64,000 bases of DNA from Chloroflexota bacterium (GTDB lineage Bacteria > Chloroflexota > Anaerolineae > Anaerolineales > Villigracilaceae): assembly GCA_016191845.1 (NCBI GenBank), contig JACPVF010000003.1, forward strand, positions 310,001-374,000, given 5' to 3'. Below are positions 17,140-26,010 of the stretch, piece by piece. A model generated the notes under the pieces. The model saw only the letters and a program-made list of their open reading frames with translations, was not told where the DNA came from and did no database searches. Position 1 is the stretch's first letter; each line of letters starts with the position of its first letter. Both the position numbers and the translations under genes were made by a program.

Positions 17140-17145
17140 TACAAT
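17140..17145 (+). promoter_or_regulatory. Candidate -10 box for degV
   Basis: TACAAT 21 nt before the degV start codon; no good -35 match is seen at 16-18 nt. The rest of the 280-nt gap between the divergent kamA and degV genes shows nothing I recognise. Confidence 0.4.
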
Positions 17146-17166
17146 AGAATCGAACAAGGAGCAACC

Positions 17167-18027
17167 ATGAATCCCGTCGCCGTGTTGACCGATTCCTGCG
17201 CCAGCATCCCCGAGGAGATGCTGAAGAGTTTGCGGATCCAGACCGTGGCCTACTACATCCACCGCGGAGGAGAAGTTCTGCGGGACCTGGTGACGATCCA
17301 GCGCGAGGAGTTCCTGCGCTGGCTGATAACCGCCCGCTTCCTGCCGACCACCGCCAGCCCCGGGCCCGGAGACTATTTTGAGGCGTATCAAAACCTGGCC
17401 GACCAGGGCACGAAGGAGATCGTCAGCATCCACATGACCTCGCTGGGCAGCGGCGCGTACCAGGCCGCTACCGTGGCGAAGACCATGATGGCAGAAAAAA
17501 TCCCCGATGTGCGCATCGAGGTGGTGGACACGCGCAATGTGTCGCTGTGCCAGGGCTGGATGGTGATCGAGGCGGCCCGTTCCGCGCTGGCGGGCGCCCG
17601 CCTGGACGAAATCGTGACCCGCGTGAGGAGCATGATCCCCCTCACGCGCATGATCCAGACCGCCGACACGCTGCGCTACCTGTATCTCGGCGGCCGCATC
17701 GGCCGGGCCCAGCAAATGATCGGCAGCCTGCTCAACATCAAGCCGCTGATTGGCATGGCCGACGGGGTGATCGTCCCGCTGGGACGCGCCCACAGCCGCG
17801 GCCAGGCTTATCAGATGATGGCCGACATGGTGAGCGAGGCAGTCGGCAAGGGCAAGACACGCATCGCCTATGTCCATGCCGGGGCCAGGCACGAAGTCGA
17901 GAAAATTCGTGGCCTGGTGGAGGGGCAGGTCGAGGTGGTCGAATCCTTCTTCGCCGAGTTGTCGCCCGCGCTGGCCGTCCACACCGGGCCCGGCACAGCA
18001 GGCTTGTGTTTTTATCCCGTCGAGTAA
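17167..18027 (+). CDS. DegV family fatty-acid-binding protein
   Basis: 286 residues. The ATG at 17167 is preferred because AAGGAG lies just upstream. The N-terminus VLTDSCASIPEEM is the DegV signature. TTASPGPGDYFEAYQ and SIHMTSLGSGAYQAA form the fatty-acid carboxylate site, and LRYLYLGGRIGRAQQMIGSLLNIKPL is the conserved central motif. GARHEVEKI lies in the C-terminal domain. Family members (FakB) bind acyl chains and present them to the kinase FakA for acyl phosphate formation. No fakA is seen here. It stands alone with its own terminator. Confidence 0.92.
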   Translation: MNPVAVLTDSCASIPEEMLKSLRIQTVAYYIHRGGEVLRDLVTIQREEFLRWLITARFLPTTASPGPGDYFEAYQNLADQGTKEIVSIHMTSLGSGAYQAATVAKTMMAEKIPDVRIEVVDTRNVSLCQGWMVIEAARSALAGARLDEIVTRVRSMIPLTRMIQTADTLRYLYLGGRIGRAQQMIGSLLNIKPLIGMADGVIVPLGRAHSRGQAYQMMADMVSEAVGKGKTRIAYVHAGARHEVEKIRGLVEGQVEVVESFFAELSPALAVHTGPGTAGLCFYPVE

Positions 18028-18032
18028 AACCA

Positions 18033-18056
18033 GACAGGCCTGCGGGCCTGTCTTTT
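18033..18056 (+). terminator. Rho-independent terminator after degV
   Basis: Stem GACAGGCC/GGCCTGTC, loop TGCG, then TTTT. Confidence 0.85.
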
Positions 18057-18125
18057 GATTCGGGTAAAATTTAACAAACACGGGAAGTCCAAGTATTCCA
18101 ACCCACCCAACCAGAGAGGACAACC

Positions 18126-18410
18126 ATGCAAACCCAGGATCCGCAGATCATTCACGACACGGAAGCCCGCCGCTTCAAGATCGTGGTGGATTCTCACACC
18201 GCCGTGCTCGATTACCGCAAAGATGGAAGCACCATCCTCTTCCTACACACGGGCGTGCCGCCTGCGTTGGAGGGCCAGGGCATCGGATCGAAACTGGTGA
18301 AGGCAGGATTGGAATATGCCCGCACCAATGGCCTTAAGGTGCAGACCCTGTGCTGGTTCGTGGACGGTTACCTCAAACGTCATCCAGAATATCAGGACCT
18401 GTTGGGCTGA
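18126..18410 (+). CDS. Mini GNAT-family N-acetyltransferase (YjdJ type)
   Basis: 94 residues, the normal size for the short Gcn5-related family PF14542. It contains VPPALEGQGIGSKLVKAGLEYA, here given as PPALEGQGIG plus SKLVKAGLE, which is the acetyl-CoA pyrophosphate loop (R/Q-G-x-G-x-G/S). VQTLCWFVDGYLKRHPEY is the typical C-terminal motif. Substrates of this small family are unknown. GAGAGGA precedes the start. The next gene begins 9 nt downstream, so the two are probably co-transcribed. Confidence 0.85.
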   Translation: MQTQDPQIIHDTEARRFKIVVDSHTAVLDYRKDGSTILFLHTGVPPALEGQGIGSKLVKAGLEYARTNGLKVQTLCWFVDGYLKRHPEYQDLLG

Positions 18411-18419
18411 TTCCGTTTC

Positions 18420-20012
18420 ATGGACCTCGCCACCCGCCTCGAAGAACTCGCCGCGTTCCAGCCTGAGAAATCCGCCTACATTTACTCGTCCCGACCCGGG
18501 CGCTGGGAGGCAGTCTCTTTTAGTAGGTTACACGAAGTTAGTCAGCGGCTCGCCAACGCCCTACTCTCACACGGATTGCGCCCCGGCATGCGCGCCGCTT
18601 TGCTGACTCCGCCAAGCGTGGAATTCTTTGCGCTGGCCTTCGCCCTATTGCGCACGGGCATCGTGCCCGTCATCGTGGACCCCGCCATCGGCCTGAAACA
18701 GGTGGGCGTGTGCATCGACGAGACCAGGCCAGAGATCTTCCTCGGCAATTCCCTCACCCATACCCTGCGCCGCCTGTTCGGCTGGGGCAAGGACACGATC
18801 CGCCACAACCTGTCTATCTCTCAACTTCTCCACACCTCTCAATCATCCACTTTCCACTTTCCACTTCTCACAGACTCTTCTCCCGCCGCAATCATCTACA
18901 CCAGCGGAAGCACAGGCCTGCCCAAGGGCGCGCTATACACTCATGCCAACTTCCGTGCCCAACTGGAGATGCTGGTCTGCACCTTCGGCCTGACCCAGGA
19001 CGAGATCGACCTGCCCGCCTTCCCGCTCTACGCACTGATCGATTCCCTGCTCGGCGTGACCTCGGTCATCCCCGACATCCGCTTCCCCGTCCCGGGCCGC
19101 ATCGACCCTGCGCGGACCCTGGCGGCGATCCAGCGTTTCAGCGTGACCAACACCTTTGCCTCCCCCGTCGTGCTCGACCGTCTGGCCCGTTACGGCATCC
19201 CGCGCGGAATCAAACTCCCCAGCCTGAAACGCGTCATCACGGCGGGCGCGCCCGCCCCGCTCCCGTTGCAGGAGCGCTTCCGTCAATTGCTGACCGACGA
19301 GACCGACCTGTTCGGCGTATACGGCGCGACAGAAGTACTGCCCATCGCCGTGGTGGAAAGCCGTGACCTATTCAACGGAACCAGGTCCAAGTCCGCGCAG
19401 GGGGCGGGCATTTGCCTGGGTCATCCCGTGGAGGGGGCCGAGGTGCGGGTGATCGGAATTAGCGAGTCACCGATTCAGCGATGGAATGATGACTTGGCGC
19501 TGCCCGCCAATCAGGTCGGCGAGATCACGGTCAAGGGCGCGTCGGTGACGAGGGAATACGTGGCCCGTAATGAAGCCAACCGCCTGTCGAAGATTTCGGA
19601 CGGCGGCGAGATCGTCCACCGCATGGGCGATGTGGGGTACTTCGACGAAGGTGGCAGACTATGGTATTGCGGACGCAAGTCGCATCGCGTGGAGACACCG
19701 CACGGCACCTTCTTCACCGAGCAGATCGAAGGCATCTTCAACCTGCACCCGTCCGTCTATCGCACCGCGCTGGTCGGCGTGGATGGCGAGCCCGTGTTGT
19801 GGGTGGAACTCGAGCCGCGTGCCCGTCAGACGGACCGCAAAAGGATCGTCCGCGAGTTGACGGCCCTCGGGCAGGACCATCCACAGGCGGCGCACATCCA
19901 CACCTTCCTGTTCCTGCGCCGCTTCCCCACCGATGTGCGCCACAACTCCAAGATCCTGCGCGAACGGCTGGCCCGCATGGCCGAAGACAGGCTCAGCCGT
20001 CCCTCCCTGGCG
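18420..20012 (+). CDS. OleC-like AMP-dependent synthetase (beta-lactone synthetase type)
   Basis: 531 residues of the ANL superfamily. The P-loop-like adenylation motif IIYTSGSTGLPKGALYTH is clear. PAFPLYALIDSLLGVTSVIPD and GVYGATEVLPIAVVES resemble OleC, which activates beta-hydroxy acids to form beta-lactones, more closely than ordinary acyl-CoA ligases. The late hinge and GD motif appear as MGDVGYFDEGGRLWYCGRKSHRV, and the C-terminal lysine region as DVRHNSKILRERLA. OleA, OleB and OleD are not in this window. The activity is therefore inferred from motif resemblance and could be general fatty-acid adenylation. The stop codon is 20013-20015. Confidence 0.72.
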
Positions 20013-20021
20013 TGATATACT
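20013..20021 (+). promoter_or_regulatory. Extended -10 promoter at the end of the OleC-like gene
   Basis: TGATATACT: a TGn extension joined to TATACT (20016-20021). The stop codon of the upstream gene is part of the element. The start would fall near 20028, giving the hemerythrin-like gene its own short leader. Confidence 0.45.
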
Positions 20022-20055
20022 CACGCTGACCGACACCAGTAACAGGGATCGACAC

Positions 20056-20613
20056 ATGCGCATTCAGAAAAACCTCCGCACCGACCAGGAAACCATCCTG
20101 CGTTTTCTCAATGTGTTGGGAACCGCGTCCACCATCCTGACCAATAACAAATATGCCCGCCCGAGTTTTTTCCTATTGGCGGATGAGTTCAACCAGGGGT
20201 ATGTCGAGAGCTACTTCTACAAAAAAGAGGAAGTGCTGATCCAGACCCTGACCGACGGCGGCTTCCCGCCCGACGAGGGCCCCATCCATGCCATCCGCTC
20301 CGACCAGCAGAAGAGCCGCGAGGCCGCCGCAACGATGGTCCAGGCCGCCAAACATTGGGAGTCGGGTGACGAGGATGCCCGCGCCGAGGTCGGCTGGGCC
20401 ACCAGCACCTACACGGGCACCGTCCGTCAGCATCTGGAACGGCTCAAAGGTCTGATCTTCCCCCTGCTCGAACAAACCATCTCCATCGACGAGGAACACA
20501 AGGTCTCGGACGTGATCAACGCCCTGCCGTTCGGCGCCGAATTCCAAAACGGCGCGGAGAAGTACGTCCGCATCATCGAGAACCTCGAAGACACGCTGGG
20601 CGACTGGCGATAG
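20056..20613 (+). CDS. Hemerythrin-like (HHE-fold) protein with degenerate metal ligands
   Basis: 186 residues from the ATG at 20056, all predicted helical. The order of motifs follows the hemerythrin HHE family: an FLLADEF... helix, KKEEVLIQTL, PIHAIRSDQQKSREAA and RQHLERLKGLIFPLLEQ. In ordinary members the KEE motif is preceded by HH and the third motif reads EH. Here these positions are Tyr and Gln, and the Glu that should follow the last His is Leu. The diiron site is therefore probably lost. It may be a structural or sensing relic. The promoter lies inside the end of the OleC-like gene. Confidence 0.62.
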   Translation: MRIQKNLRTDQETILRFLNVLGTASTILTNNKYARPSFFLLADEFNQGYVESYFYKKEEVLIQTLTDGGFPPDEGPIHAIRSDQQKSREAAATMVQAAKHWESGDEDARAEVGWATSTYTGTVRQHLERLKGLIFPLLEQTISIDEEHKVSDVINALPFGAEFQNGAEKYVRIIENLEDTLGDWR

Positions 20614-20631
20614 GAATTTTCCCGACAGATA

Positions 20632-20668
20632 AAGGCCGCCAAGTAAAATCTCGGCGGCCTTCGTATTT
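20632..20668 (+). terminator. Hairpin terminator after the hemerythrin-like gene
   Basis: Stem AAGGCCGCC/GGCGGCCTT with a 12-nt loop, followed by an imperfect T-rich stretch (CGTATTT). Confidence 0.7.
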
Positions 20669-20677
20669 AACGGCATA

Positions 20678-20699
20678 CCCCGCGTGTTTCCACGCGGGG
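20678..20699. repeat. Perfect 9-bp hairpin between convergent genes
   Basis: CCCCGCGTG and CACGCGGGG around TTTC. No T-run on either strand. It may stop or protect the transcript of the small minus-strand gene ending at 20771. The remaining bases to 20770 show nothing else. Confidence 0.6.
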
Positions 20700-20770
20700 C
20701 AGCCTTTGACCAACTCAGAGGGAGGAGAGAGAGTTTTTAAGCGGTAACTCGGAGGAGAATTAACGCGCTT

Positions 20771-20989
20771 TTACACAGGGTTTTGATTTGGATTGGTGCC
20801 GCAATAAGCGCAGGCGGGCTTGTCCAACATATTGCATTCCAAGGCATTCGAACAGCGATGGGCAACCACACGCGGAGCCTGCTCGGGGAGATGTTCGGCG
20901 GGATAAACCACTTCGGCTTCCAGCGCGATCTCATGACCAACGTGCTCACAATACTGGATCTTTTCAACCTGCCAAGTTTTGAGCGTCAT
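20771..20989 (-). CDS. Small Cys-rich conserved protein
   Basis: 72 residues. GGAGGTG lies just before the ATG at 20989, which supports translation. The chain has EKIQYCEHVGHEI at the front and RCSNALECNMLDKPACAYCGTNP at the back, giving five Cys and two His spaced as in small metal-binding proteins. I recall similar unnamed proteins in Anaerolineae that begin with MTLxTWQVEK, but the function is unknown. A CRP-like palindrome lies about 55 nt upstream of the start. Confidence 0.65.
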   Translation of the reverse strand: MTLKTWQVEKIQYCEHVGHEIALEAEVVYPAEHLPEQAPRVVAHRCSNALECNMLDKPACAYCGTNPNQNPV

Positions 20990-21041
20990 CTGGCACCTCC
21001 AAAGTACGCCCTTAGTTTACGATAGGTCAGACAACCTCACC

Positions 21042-21057
21042 AGTGACAGGCGTCACA
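21042..21057. promoter_or_regulatory. CRP/FNR-like palindrome
   Basis: AGTGA-CAGGCG-TCACA on the plus strand, TGTGA-N6-TCACT on the minus strand. This matches the CRP consensus TGTGA-N6-TCACA at nine of ten positions. It lies between the small Cys-rich gene (start 20989) and the terminator of the sugar dehydrogenase. Confidence 0.4.
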
Positions 21058-21133
21058 AATTGGCGTGACAAAGGGCCCATTTAGGACGGATTGAACCCAA
21101 TTTATCCTGATAATTTTGTAAGGACTCTCCCAA

Positions 21134-21163
21134 TAAAAAAAAGCGGAGGCTTTCGCCTCCGCT
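21134..21163 (-). terminator. Terminator of the sugar dehydrogenase gene
   Basis: On the minus strand the stem AGCGGAGGC/GCCTCCGCT (loop GAAA) is followed by a run of T, read as A at 21134-21142 on the plus strand. Confidence 0.88.
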
Positions 21164-21168
21164 CACGG

Positions 21169-22410
21169 TCATTTTCGCATCAAACGCAGGATGGTTCCCT
21201 GCAAATCGGCGACGTACAACTCCCCGGCCTCATCCACACCAAAGGAACTGATTCTCAACCCCGTCTGGAACAGGACCTGGGTCTGCCAGCCGCTCCCAGA
21301 GCGGATCACCCCCCAGACCGTTCCCGTACAATAATCGCCGAAGAAGTAGATTCCGCGCCATTCGGGCAGGTCCGCCCCGCGATAGACGGTTCCGCCCGTC
21401 ACAGAGCAGCGGCCTTCGGTGTGGTCGTATTCGGCCACAGGCGAGACCACCCCCATGGGAGCCATACCCTGGAAGGGATGGTTGCCTTCCATATAATTCC
21501 AGCCGAAGTTCGCGCCGCTGGGAAAACCGGCCGGCAGGAAGTCGATCTCTTCCCAATCGCCCTGGCCCACGTCACCGATCCACAAATCGCCGGTGGAGCG
21601 GTCGAAGGAAAAGCGCCAGGGATTGCGCAAACCGTAGGCCCAAACCTCGCTGCCGAAGGGATTATCGGCGGGGATGGTGTAGGGGTCGCCGGAGTTCACG
21701 TCGATGCGCAGGATTTTTCCCAGCAGGACGCTCGTGTTCTGGCCGTTGCCGAGCGGGTCACCGCCTGAACCGCCATCCCCAAGGCCTGCATAAAGATAGC
21801 CGTCGGGGCCAAAGGCCAACCCGCCGCCATTGTGATTCTCGAAGGGTTGCTGCACATACAGCAGGCGCGTCTCGCTGGCGGGGTCAGCCACGTCAGGGTC
21901 AGCCGAAACCTTGAAGCGCGCAACGACCGTGTTCCCACTACGGTCGGTGTAGTTGATAAAGAACAGGCCGTTCTCCGCGTAGCGCGGATGAAAAGCCAGG
22001 CCGAGGAGTCCCTGCTCGTTGCCCGAACTACCAACCTCGTCGATGATGTTCAGGAAGGGTGTCGGCGAGACGCGTCCATCCTTGACGATGAGGATGCGGC
22101 CCGCCTGCTCCACCACGAACAGTCGACCTGAACCGTCGCCCGCATTCTGGATGTCCACGGGGCGTAAAAAGCCCGATGCAGCGGGCACCCACTGGAAACC
22201 ATCCACGGCAGGGAAGGCCGTTGCGTCGGCGGGGATGGGGGTGGCGGTGGCCGTCTCAACGGGCGGGATCGCGGTATCCGTCGGGAGCGGGGTGAAGGTC
22301 AGGGTGGCGGGAACAGGCGAAGGCGTCGATGTGGGGGGCGGGGTAGCGGCAGGAGCGCAGGCAGAAAGGAATAGCGCAGCAGCCGCCAGGATCCAGAAAA
22401 GCCGCCGCAT
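21169..22410 (-). CDS. PQQ-dependent sugar dehydrogenase (GSDH family) lipoprotein
   Basis: Extracytoplasmic oxidoreductase of the soluble aldose dehydrogenase/sorbosone dehydrogenase family, about 413 residues. The lipobox is LFLSAC after MRRLFWIL. After a Thr/Pro linker, the six-bladed propeller shows EQAGRILIVKDG, GLLGLAFHP, NHNGGGLAFGPDGYLY, GLGDGGSGGDP, LLGKILRIDVNSG, WAYGLRNPWRFSFD, and IGDVGQGDWEEID. Those are classic GSDH motifs for PQQ and calcium binding. PQQ-synthesis genes are not seen nearby. I prefer the ATG at 22410, one base after the stop of the DUF1232 gene; an in-frame ATG at 22428 is the alternative. Confidence 0.87.
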   Translation of the reverse strand: MRRLFWILAAAALFLSACAPAATPPPTSTPSPVPATLTFTPLPTDTAIPPVETATATPIPADATAFPAVDGFQWVPAASGFLRPVDIQNAGDGSGRLFVVEQAGRILIVKDGRVSPTPFLNIIDEVGSSGNEQGLLGLAFHPRYAENGLFFINYTDRSGNTVVARFKVSADPDVADPASETRLLYVQQPFENHNGGGLAFGPDGYLYAGLGDGGSGGDPLGNGQNTSVLLGKILRIDVNSGDPYTIPADNPFGSEVWAYGLRNPWRFSFDRSTGDLWIGDVGQGDWEEIDFLPAGFPSGANFGWNYMEGNHPFQGMAPMGVVSPVAEYDHTEGRCSVTGGTVYRGADLPEWRGIYFFGDYCTGTVWGVIRSGSGWQTQVLFQTGLRISSFGVDEAGELYVADLQGTILRLMRK

Positions 22411-22411
22411 A

Positions 22412-22780
22412 TTATTGGGGCTTGTCATCTTTGATTTCGGTCACGTCGGCATCCACAATATCGGTGGAGGCGGCGGGGTTTGCCTCAGTCAACAATCGCT
22501 TCATGTGCTCCTGCACCACCGCGGGCGGACAGAGTTCCACGAACAGGTAGGCACCCAGCGACACGATGGCCACATCGTCCAGCGCGCTCAGGCCCGGGAT
22601 GACGGAGATCAAATCCACGGGCCAGAAGAGGTAGGCCAGCGAGGCCACGGGCAGCGCCTTGAGTAAGAAGTTGACACGGTTGTCACCCATCAGCCCCAGG
22701 ATCAATTTAAGACGCACCACCAGGTCGTGGATCACGCCGCTCTTGGGGGCCAGCATCAGGTCATTTTTTTTGTCAGCCAT
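22412..22780 (-). CDS. DUF1232 (YkvA-like) membrane-associated protein
   Basis: 122 residues from the ATG at 22780, preceded by AAGGAGAAGG. The core is LVVRLKLILGLMGD followed by the DUF1232 signature: ALPVASLAYLFWPVDLIS, VIPGLSALDDVAIVSLG. The tail is acidic. The family role is unknown; the Pro-Asp-Leu-Ile-Pro region is thought to be a short hydrophobic hairpin. It precedes the sugar dehydrogenase by one base, so translation of the two is probably coupled. Confidence 0.85.
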   Translation of the reverse strand: MADKKNDLMLAPKSGVIHDLVVRLKLILGLMGDNRVNFLLKALPVASLAYLFWPVDLISVIPGLSALDDVAIVSLGAYLFVELCPPAVVQEHMKRLLTEANPAASTDIVDADVTEIKDDKPQ

Positions 22781-22838
22781 ATCCTTCTCCTTTGGATTCG
22801 GAATGAACAAATTGTAACTGATAACCTTGAGACCTCGC

Positions 22839-23780
22839 TTAGAAATCGGAACGGGTGCCGCCCTGGGGAATCTCGCGCGGGTCATACGGTGTCACCTGAT
22901 ATACGCAATAGTTGAGCCAGTTGGTGTATAACAAGTTGGCATGTCCGCGCCAGCGCACGTTAGGCGTTTGGGTCGGGTCGTCGTTGGGGTAGTAGTTTTT
23001 CGGGATGTGAATGGGCAGACCCTTGTTCACGTCGCGGTCGTATTCGGCTTTGAGCGTGAGCGGATCATACTCGGAGTGGCCGGTGACGAAGATGTGACGT
23101 CCATCACGCGAGCCAACGATGTACACACCTGCCTCATCCGACTCGGCCAGGATATTGATTTCGGGAATCTGCTCGATATCGGCGCGGCGGACCTCGGTGT
23201 GGCGCGAGTGCGGAGCGAGGAACACATCGTCGAATCCGCGTAGCAGGCGCTCGGTCGGTGCGAGGACGCGGTGTTCGAAGACGCCGAACATCTTGCGCGG
23301 CAATCCGTATTTTGGGATGCCGTAGCGATGATGGAGCGCGGCCTGTGCTCCCCAGCAGATGTAGAAATTGGACAGGACGTTGGTCTCGGCCCAGTCGAGG
23401 ATTTGGGTCAACTCGGGCCAGTAATCGACTTCCTCGAATTCCATCTGCTCGACGGGCGCCCCGGTGATGATCAGGCCATCGAACTTTTCATTCTTCACAT
23501 CTTCAAAGGTGGAATAATGATTGAGCAGGTGTTCGGCATCCACATTTTGCGATTCATGGGTGGCGGTGTGGAGCAGGGTCACATCCACCTGCAATGAGGA
23601 ATTCCCAAGCAGGCGCAGGAGCTGTGTTTCGGTGGCGACCTTGGTCGGCATCAGGTTGAGGATGGCCACGCGCAGGGCGCGGATATCCTGATGGTCGGCG
23701 CGTTCCTCGCCCATGACGAAGACATTCTCGCTTTCGAGGGTGGTGCGTGCGGGCAGAGTGGCAGGGATTTTTACGGGCAT
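22839..23780 (-). CDS. metA: Homoserine O-acyltransferase, probably acetyl-CoA specific
   Basis: 313 residues aligning with the MetA family without gaps in numbering: the nucleophile is Cys142 (YICWGAQA), and the catalytic His235 and Glu237 are in GHSEYD. Position 111 (TGAPVEQ) is Glu; in MetA proteins Glu111 marks acetyl-CoA users and Gly111 marks succinyl-CoA users. The enzyme should therefore make O-acetylhomoserine. This matches the metY gene 46 nt upstream, which uses that product. Both lie downstream of one SAM-I riboswitch. Confidence 0.93.
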   Translation of the reverse strand: MPVKIPATLPARTTLESENVFVMGEERADHQDIRALRVAILNLMPTKVATETQLLRLLGNSSLQVDVTLLHTATHESQNVDAEHLLNHYSTFEDVKNEKFDGLIITGAPVEQMEFEEVDYWPELTQILDWAETNVLSNFYICWGAQAALHHRYGIPKYGLPRKMFGVFEHRVLAPTERLLRGFDDVFLAPHSRHTEVRRADIEQIPEINILAESDEAGVYIVGSRDGRHIFVTGHSEYDPLTLKAEYDRDVNKGLPIHIPKNYYPNDDPTQTPNVRWRGHANLLYTNWLNYCVYQVTPYDPREIPQGGTRSDF

Positions 23781-23790
23781 GGTTTCTCCG

Positions 23791-23819
23791 GTAGGGGCGA
23801 CCCGACGGGTCGCCCCTAC
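23791..23819. repeat. 13-bp perfect hairpin between metY and metA
   Basis: GTAGGGGCGACCC and GGGTCGCCCCTAC around GAC. The same GTAGGGGCGACCC-type palindrome is a common dispersed element in bacterial genomes. It is in the metY-metA spacer, where it could reduce read-through into metA. Confidence 0.75.
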
Positions 23820-23826
23820 AAATTCA

Positions 23827-25122
<1,296 letters not shown>

Positions 25123-25145
25123 TTAAGGTTGGATTCCACCCTTAT

Positions 25146-25331
25146 CCAGAAGAGGAAAAATAAAAACCTCTTCTGGTAAGCTAAGAAGAGGCTACGCGCG
25201 TGAACCATCCTCTCATCTTCCAGATAACGAACAGCACATGGCTGTCCTTATTTGCCGGATTTGGCACCTTGACTTTTGGTCTGGTTGCCGAGGCTTCGCA
25301 GGGCCGGTCCCTCCGCCTCTCTGGATAAGAG
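25146..25331 (-). promoter_or_regulatory. SAM-I (S-box) riboswitch with terminator, upstream of metYA
   Basis: Read on the minus strand, the aptamer runs from 25331 to 25210. It has CTCTTATCCAGAGAGGCGGA (P1 and the 5' side), then GGGACCGGCCC, GAAGCCTCGGCAACC and a closing GATGAGAG. These are the conserved S-box blocks. The expression platform has CCTCTTCT (25191-25184), AGAAGAGG (25174-25167), then TTTTTATTTTT and a third segment CCTCTTCTGG (25155-25146). High SAM should favour the terminator. The third segment can also pair with the second, which is unusual. Confidence 0.95.
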
Positions 25332-25355
25332 CGTCTATTAGGTTGTTAGCGGCGG

Positions 25356-25384
25356 TTTATATCACAGTGAATTCGGAGCGTCAA
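25356..25384 (-). promoter_or_regulatory. Sigma-70-type promoter of the metYA operon
   Basis: On the minus strand TTGACG (25384-25379), a 17-nt spacer and TATAAA (25361-25356). The start would be near 25349, about 18 nt before the S-box aptamer. Confidence 0.75.
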
Positions 25385-25499
25385 GGGGGAATTCGAAATC
25401 GCTGGTAATCTCAGCACAAGAGTTGCAACTTTTTCGTTCACTTTGCATCCAACAATTCGTAACCAATAAAACAATCACCCTGTTCAAGGAGAAATTCTT

Positions 25500-25892
25500 A
25501 TGGAAATGTTGATCGACTTCCCCGGCGGCTCGCGCGTGGACGCCCACTTTGGCCCCTTTACCGTTGCGACGGATCAGCCGCCCGCCGCTTCTGCCCCAAC
25601 GCCTTTTGCCGTGTTCCTGTCCTCGATCGGCACCTGCGCGGGCATTTATGTACTCGGCTTCTGCCGCCAGCGCGGACTTCCCACCGAGGGCATCCGCATC
25701 GTGCAGCGCATCCACAGCAATCCCTTCAGCGGCATGGTGGACAAGATCGATCTCGAGATCCAGGTCCCGCCCGATTTCCCCGCCAAGTATTACGATGCGC
25801 TGATCAAGTCGGCGCAGTTGTGCGCGGTCAAGAAGCACCTCGAGAACCCGCCCCAATTCGACATCACCACCAAGGCTGTCGCCGCGGCGTAG
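25500..25892 (+). CDS. OsmC family protein
   Basis: 130 residues. AAGGAG precedes the ATG. FLSSIGTCAGIYVLGFCRQRG holds the first reactive-Cys region of the OsmC fold, and AQLCAVKKHLENPPQF holds the second Cys. In OsmC/Ohr proteins two Cys reduce organic or fatty-acid hydroperoxides; here the first region has Cys in both GTC and GFC, so the exact resolving pair is uncertain. It is a single gene divergent from metYA, with its own terminator. Confidence 0.87.
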   Translation: MEMLIDFPGGSRVDAHFGPFTVATDQPPAASAPTPFAVFLSSIGTCAGIYVLGFCRQRGLPTEGIRIVQRIHSNPFSGMVDKIDLEIQVPPDFPAKYYDALIKSAQLCAVKKHLENPPQFDITTKAVAAA

Positions 25893-25907
25893 TCCTGAAC
25901 ATCTCCT

Positions 25908-25938
25908 CCCCCGAAGTCCATCCTTCGGGGGATTTTTG
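25908..25938 (+). terminator. Terminator after the OsmC gene
   Basis: Stem CCCCCGAAG/CTTCGGGGG with loop TCCATC, then ATTTTTG. Confidence 0.88.
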
Positions 25939-25949
25939 TTTTTTCGCGC

Positions 25950-25978
25950 TTGCCAAGCGGGAGTCGGACGCGTACAAT
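25950..25978 (+). promoter_or_regulatory. Sigma-70-type promoter of the alpha/beta hydrolase gene
   Basis: TTGCCA (25950-25955), exactly 17 nt, TACAAT (25973-25978). The start site would be near 25985, leaving a leader of about 26 nt with AGGAGAG. Confidence 0.72.
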
Positions 25979-26010
25979 GCCTGTCATCGTTTCAACCCAC
26001 AGGAGAGAGT

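Noticed and set aside
16969-18123. Minus-strand frame covering degV
   Set aside because: DegV motifs are on the plus strand; the other frame is His/Asp/Gln-rich with no family features.
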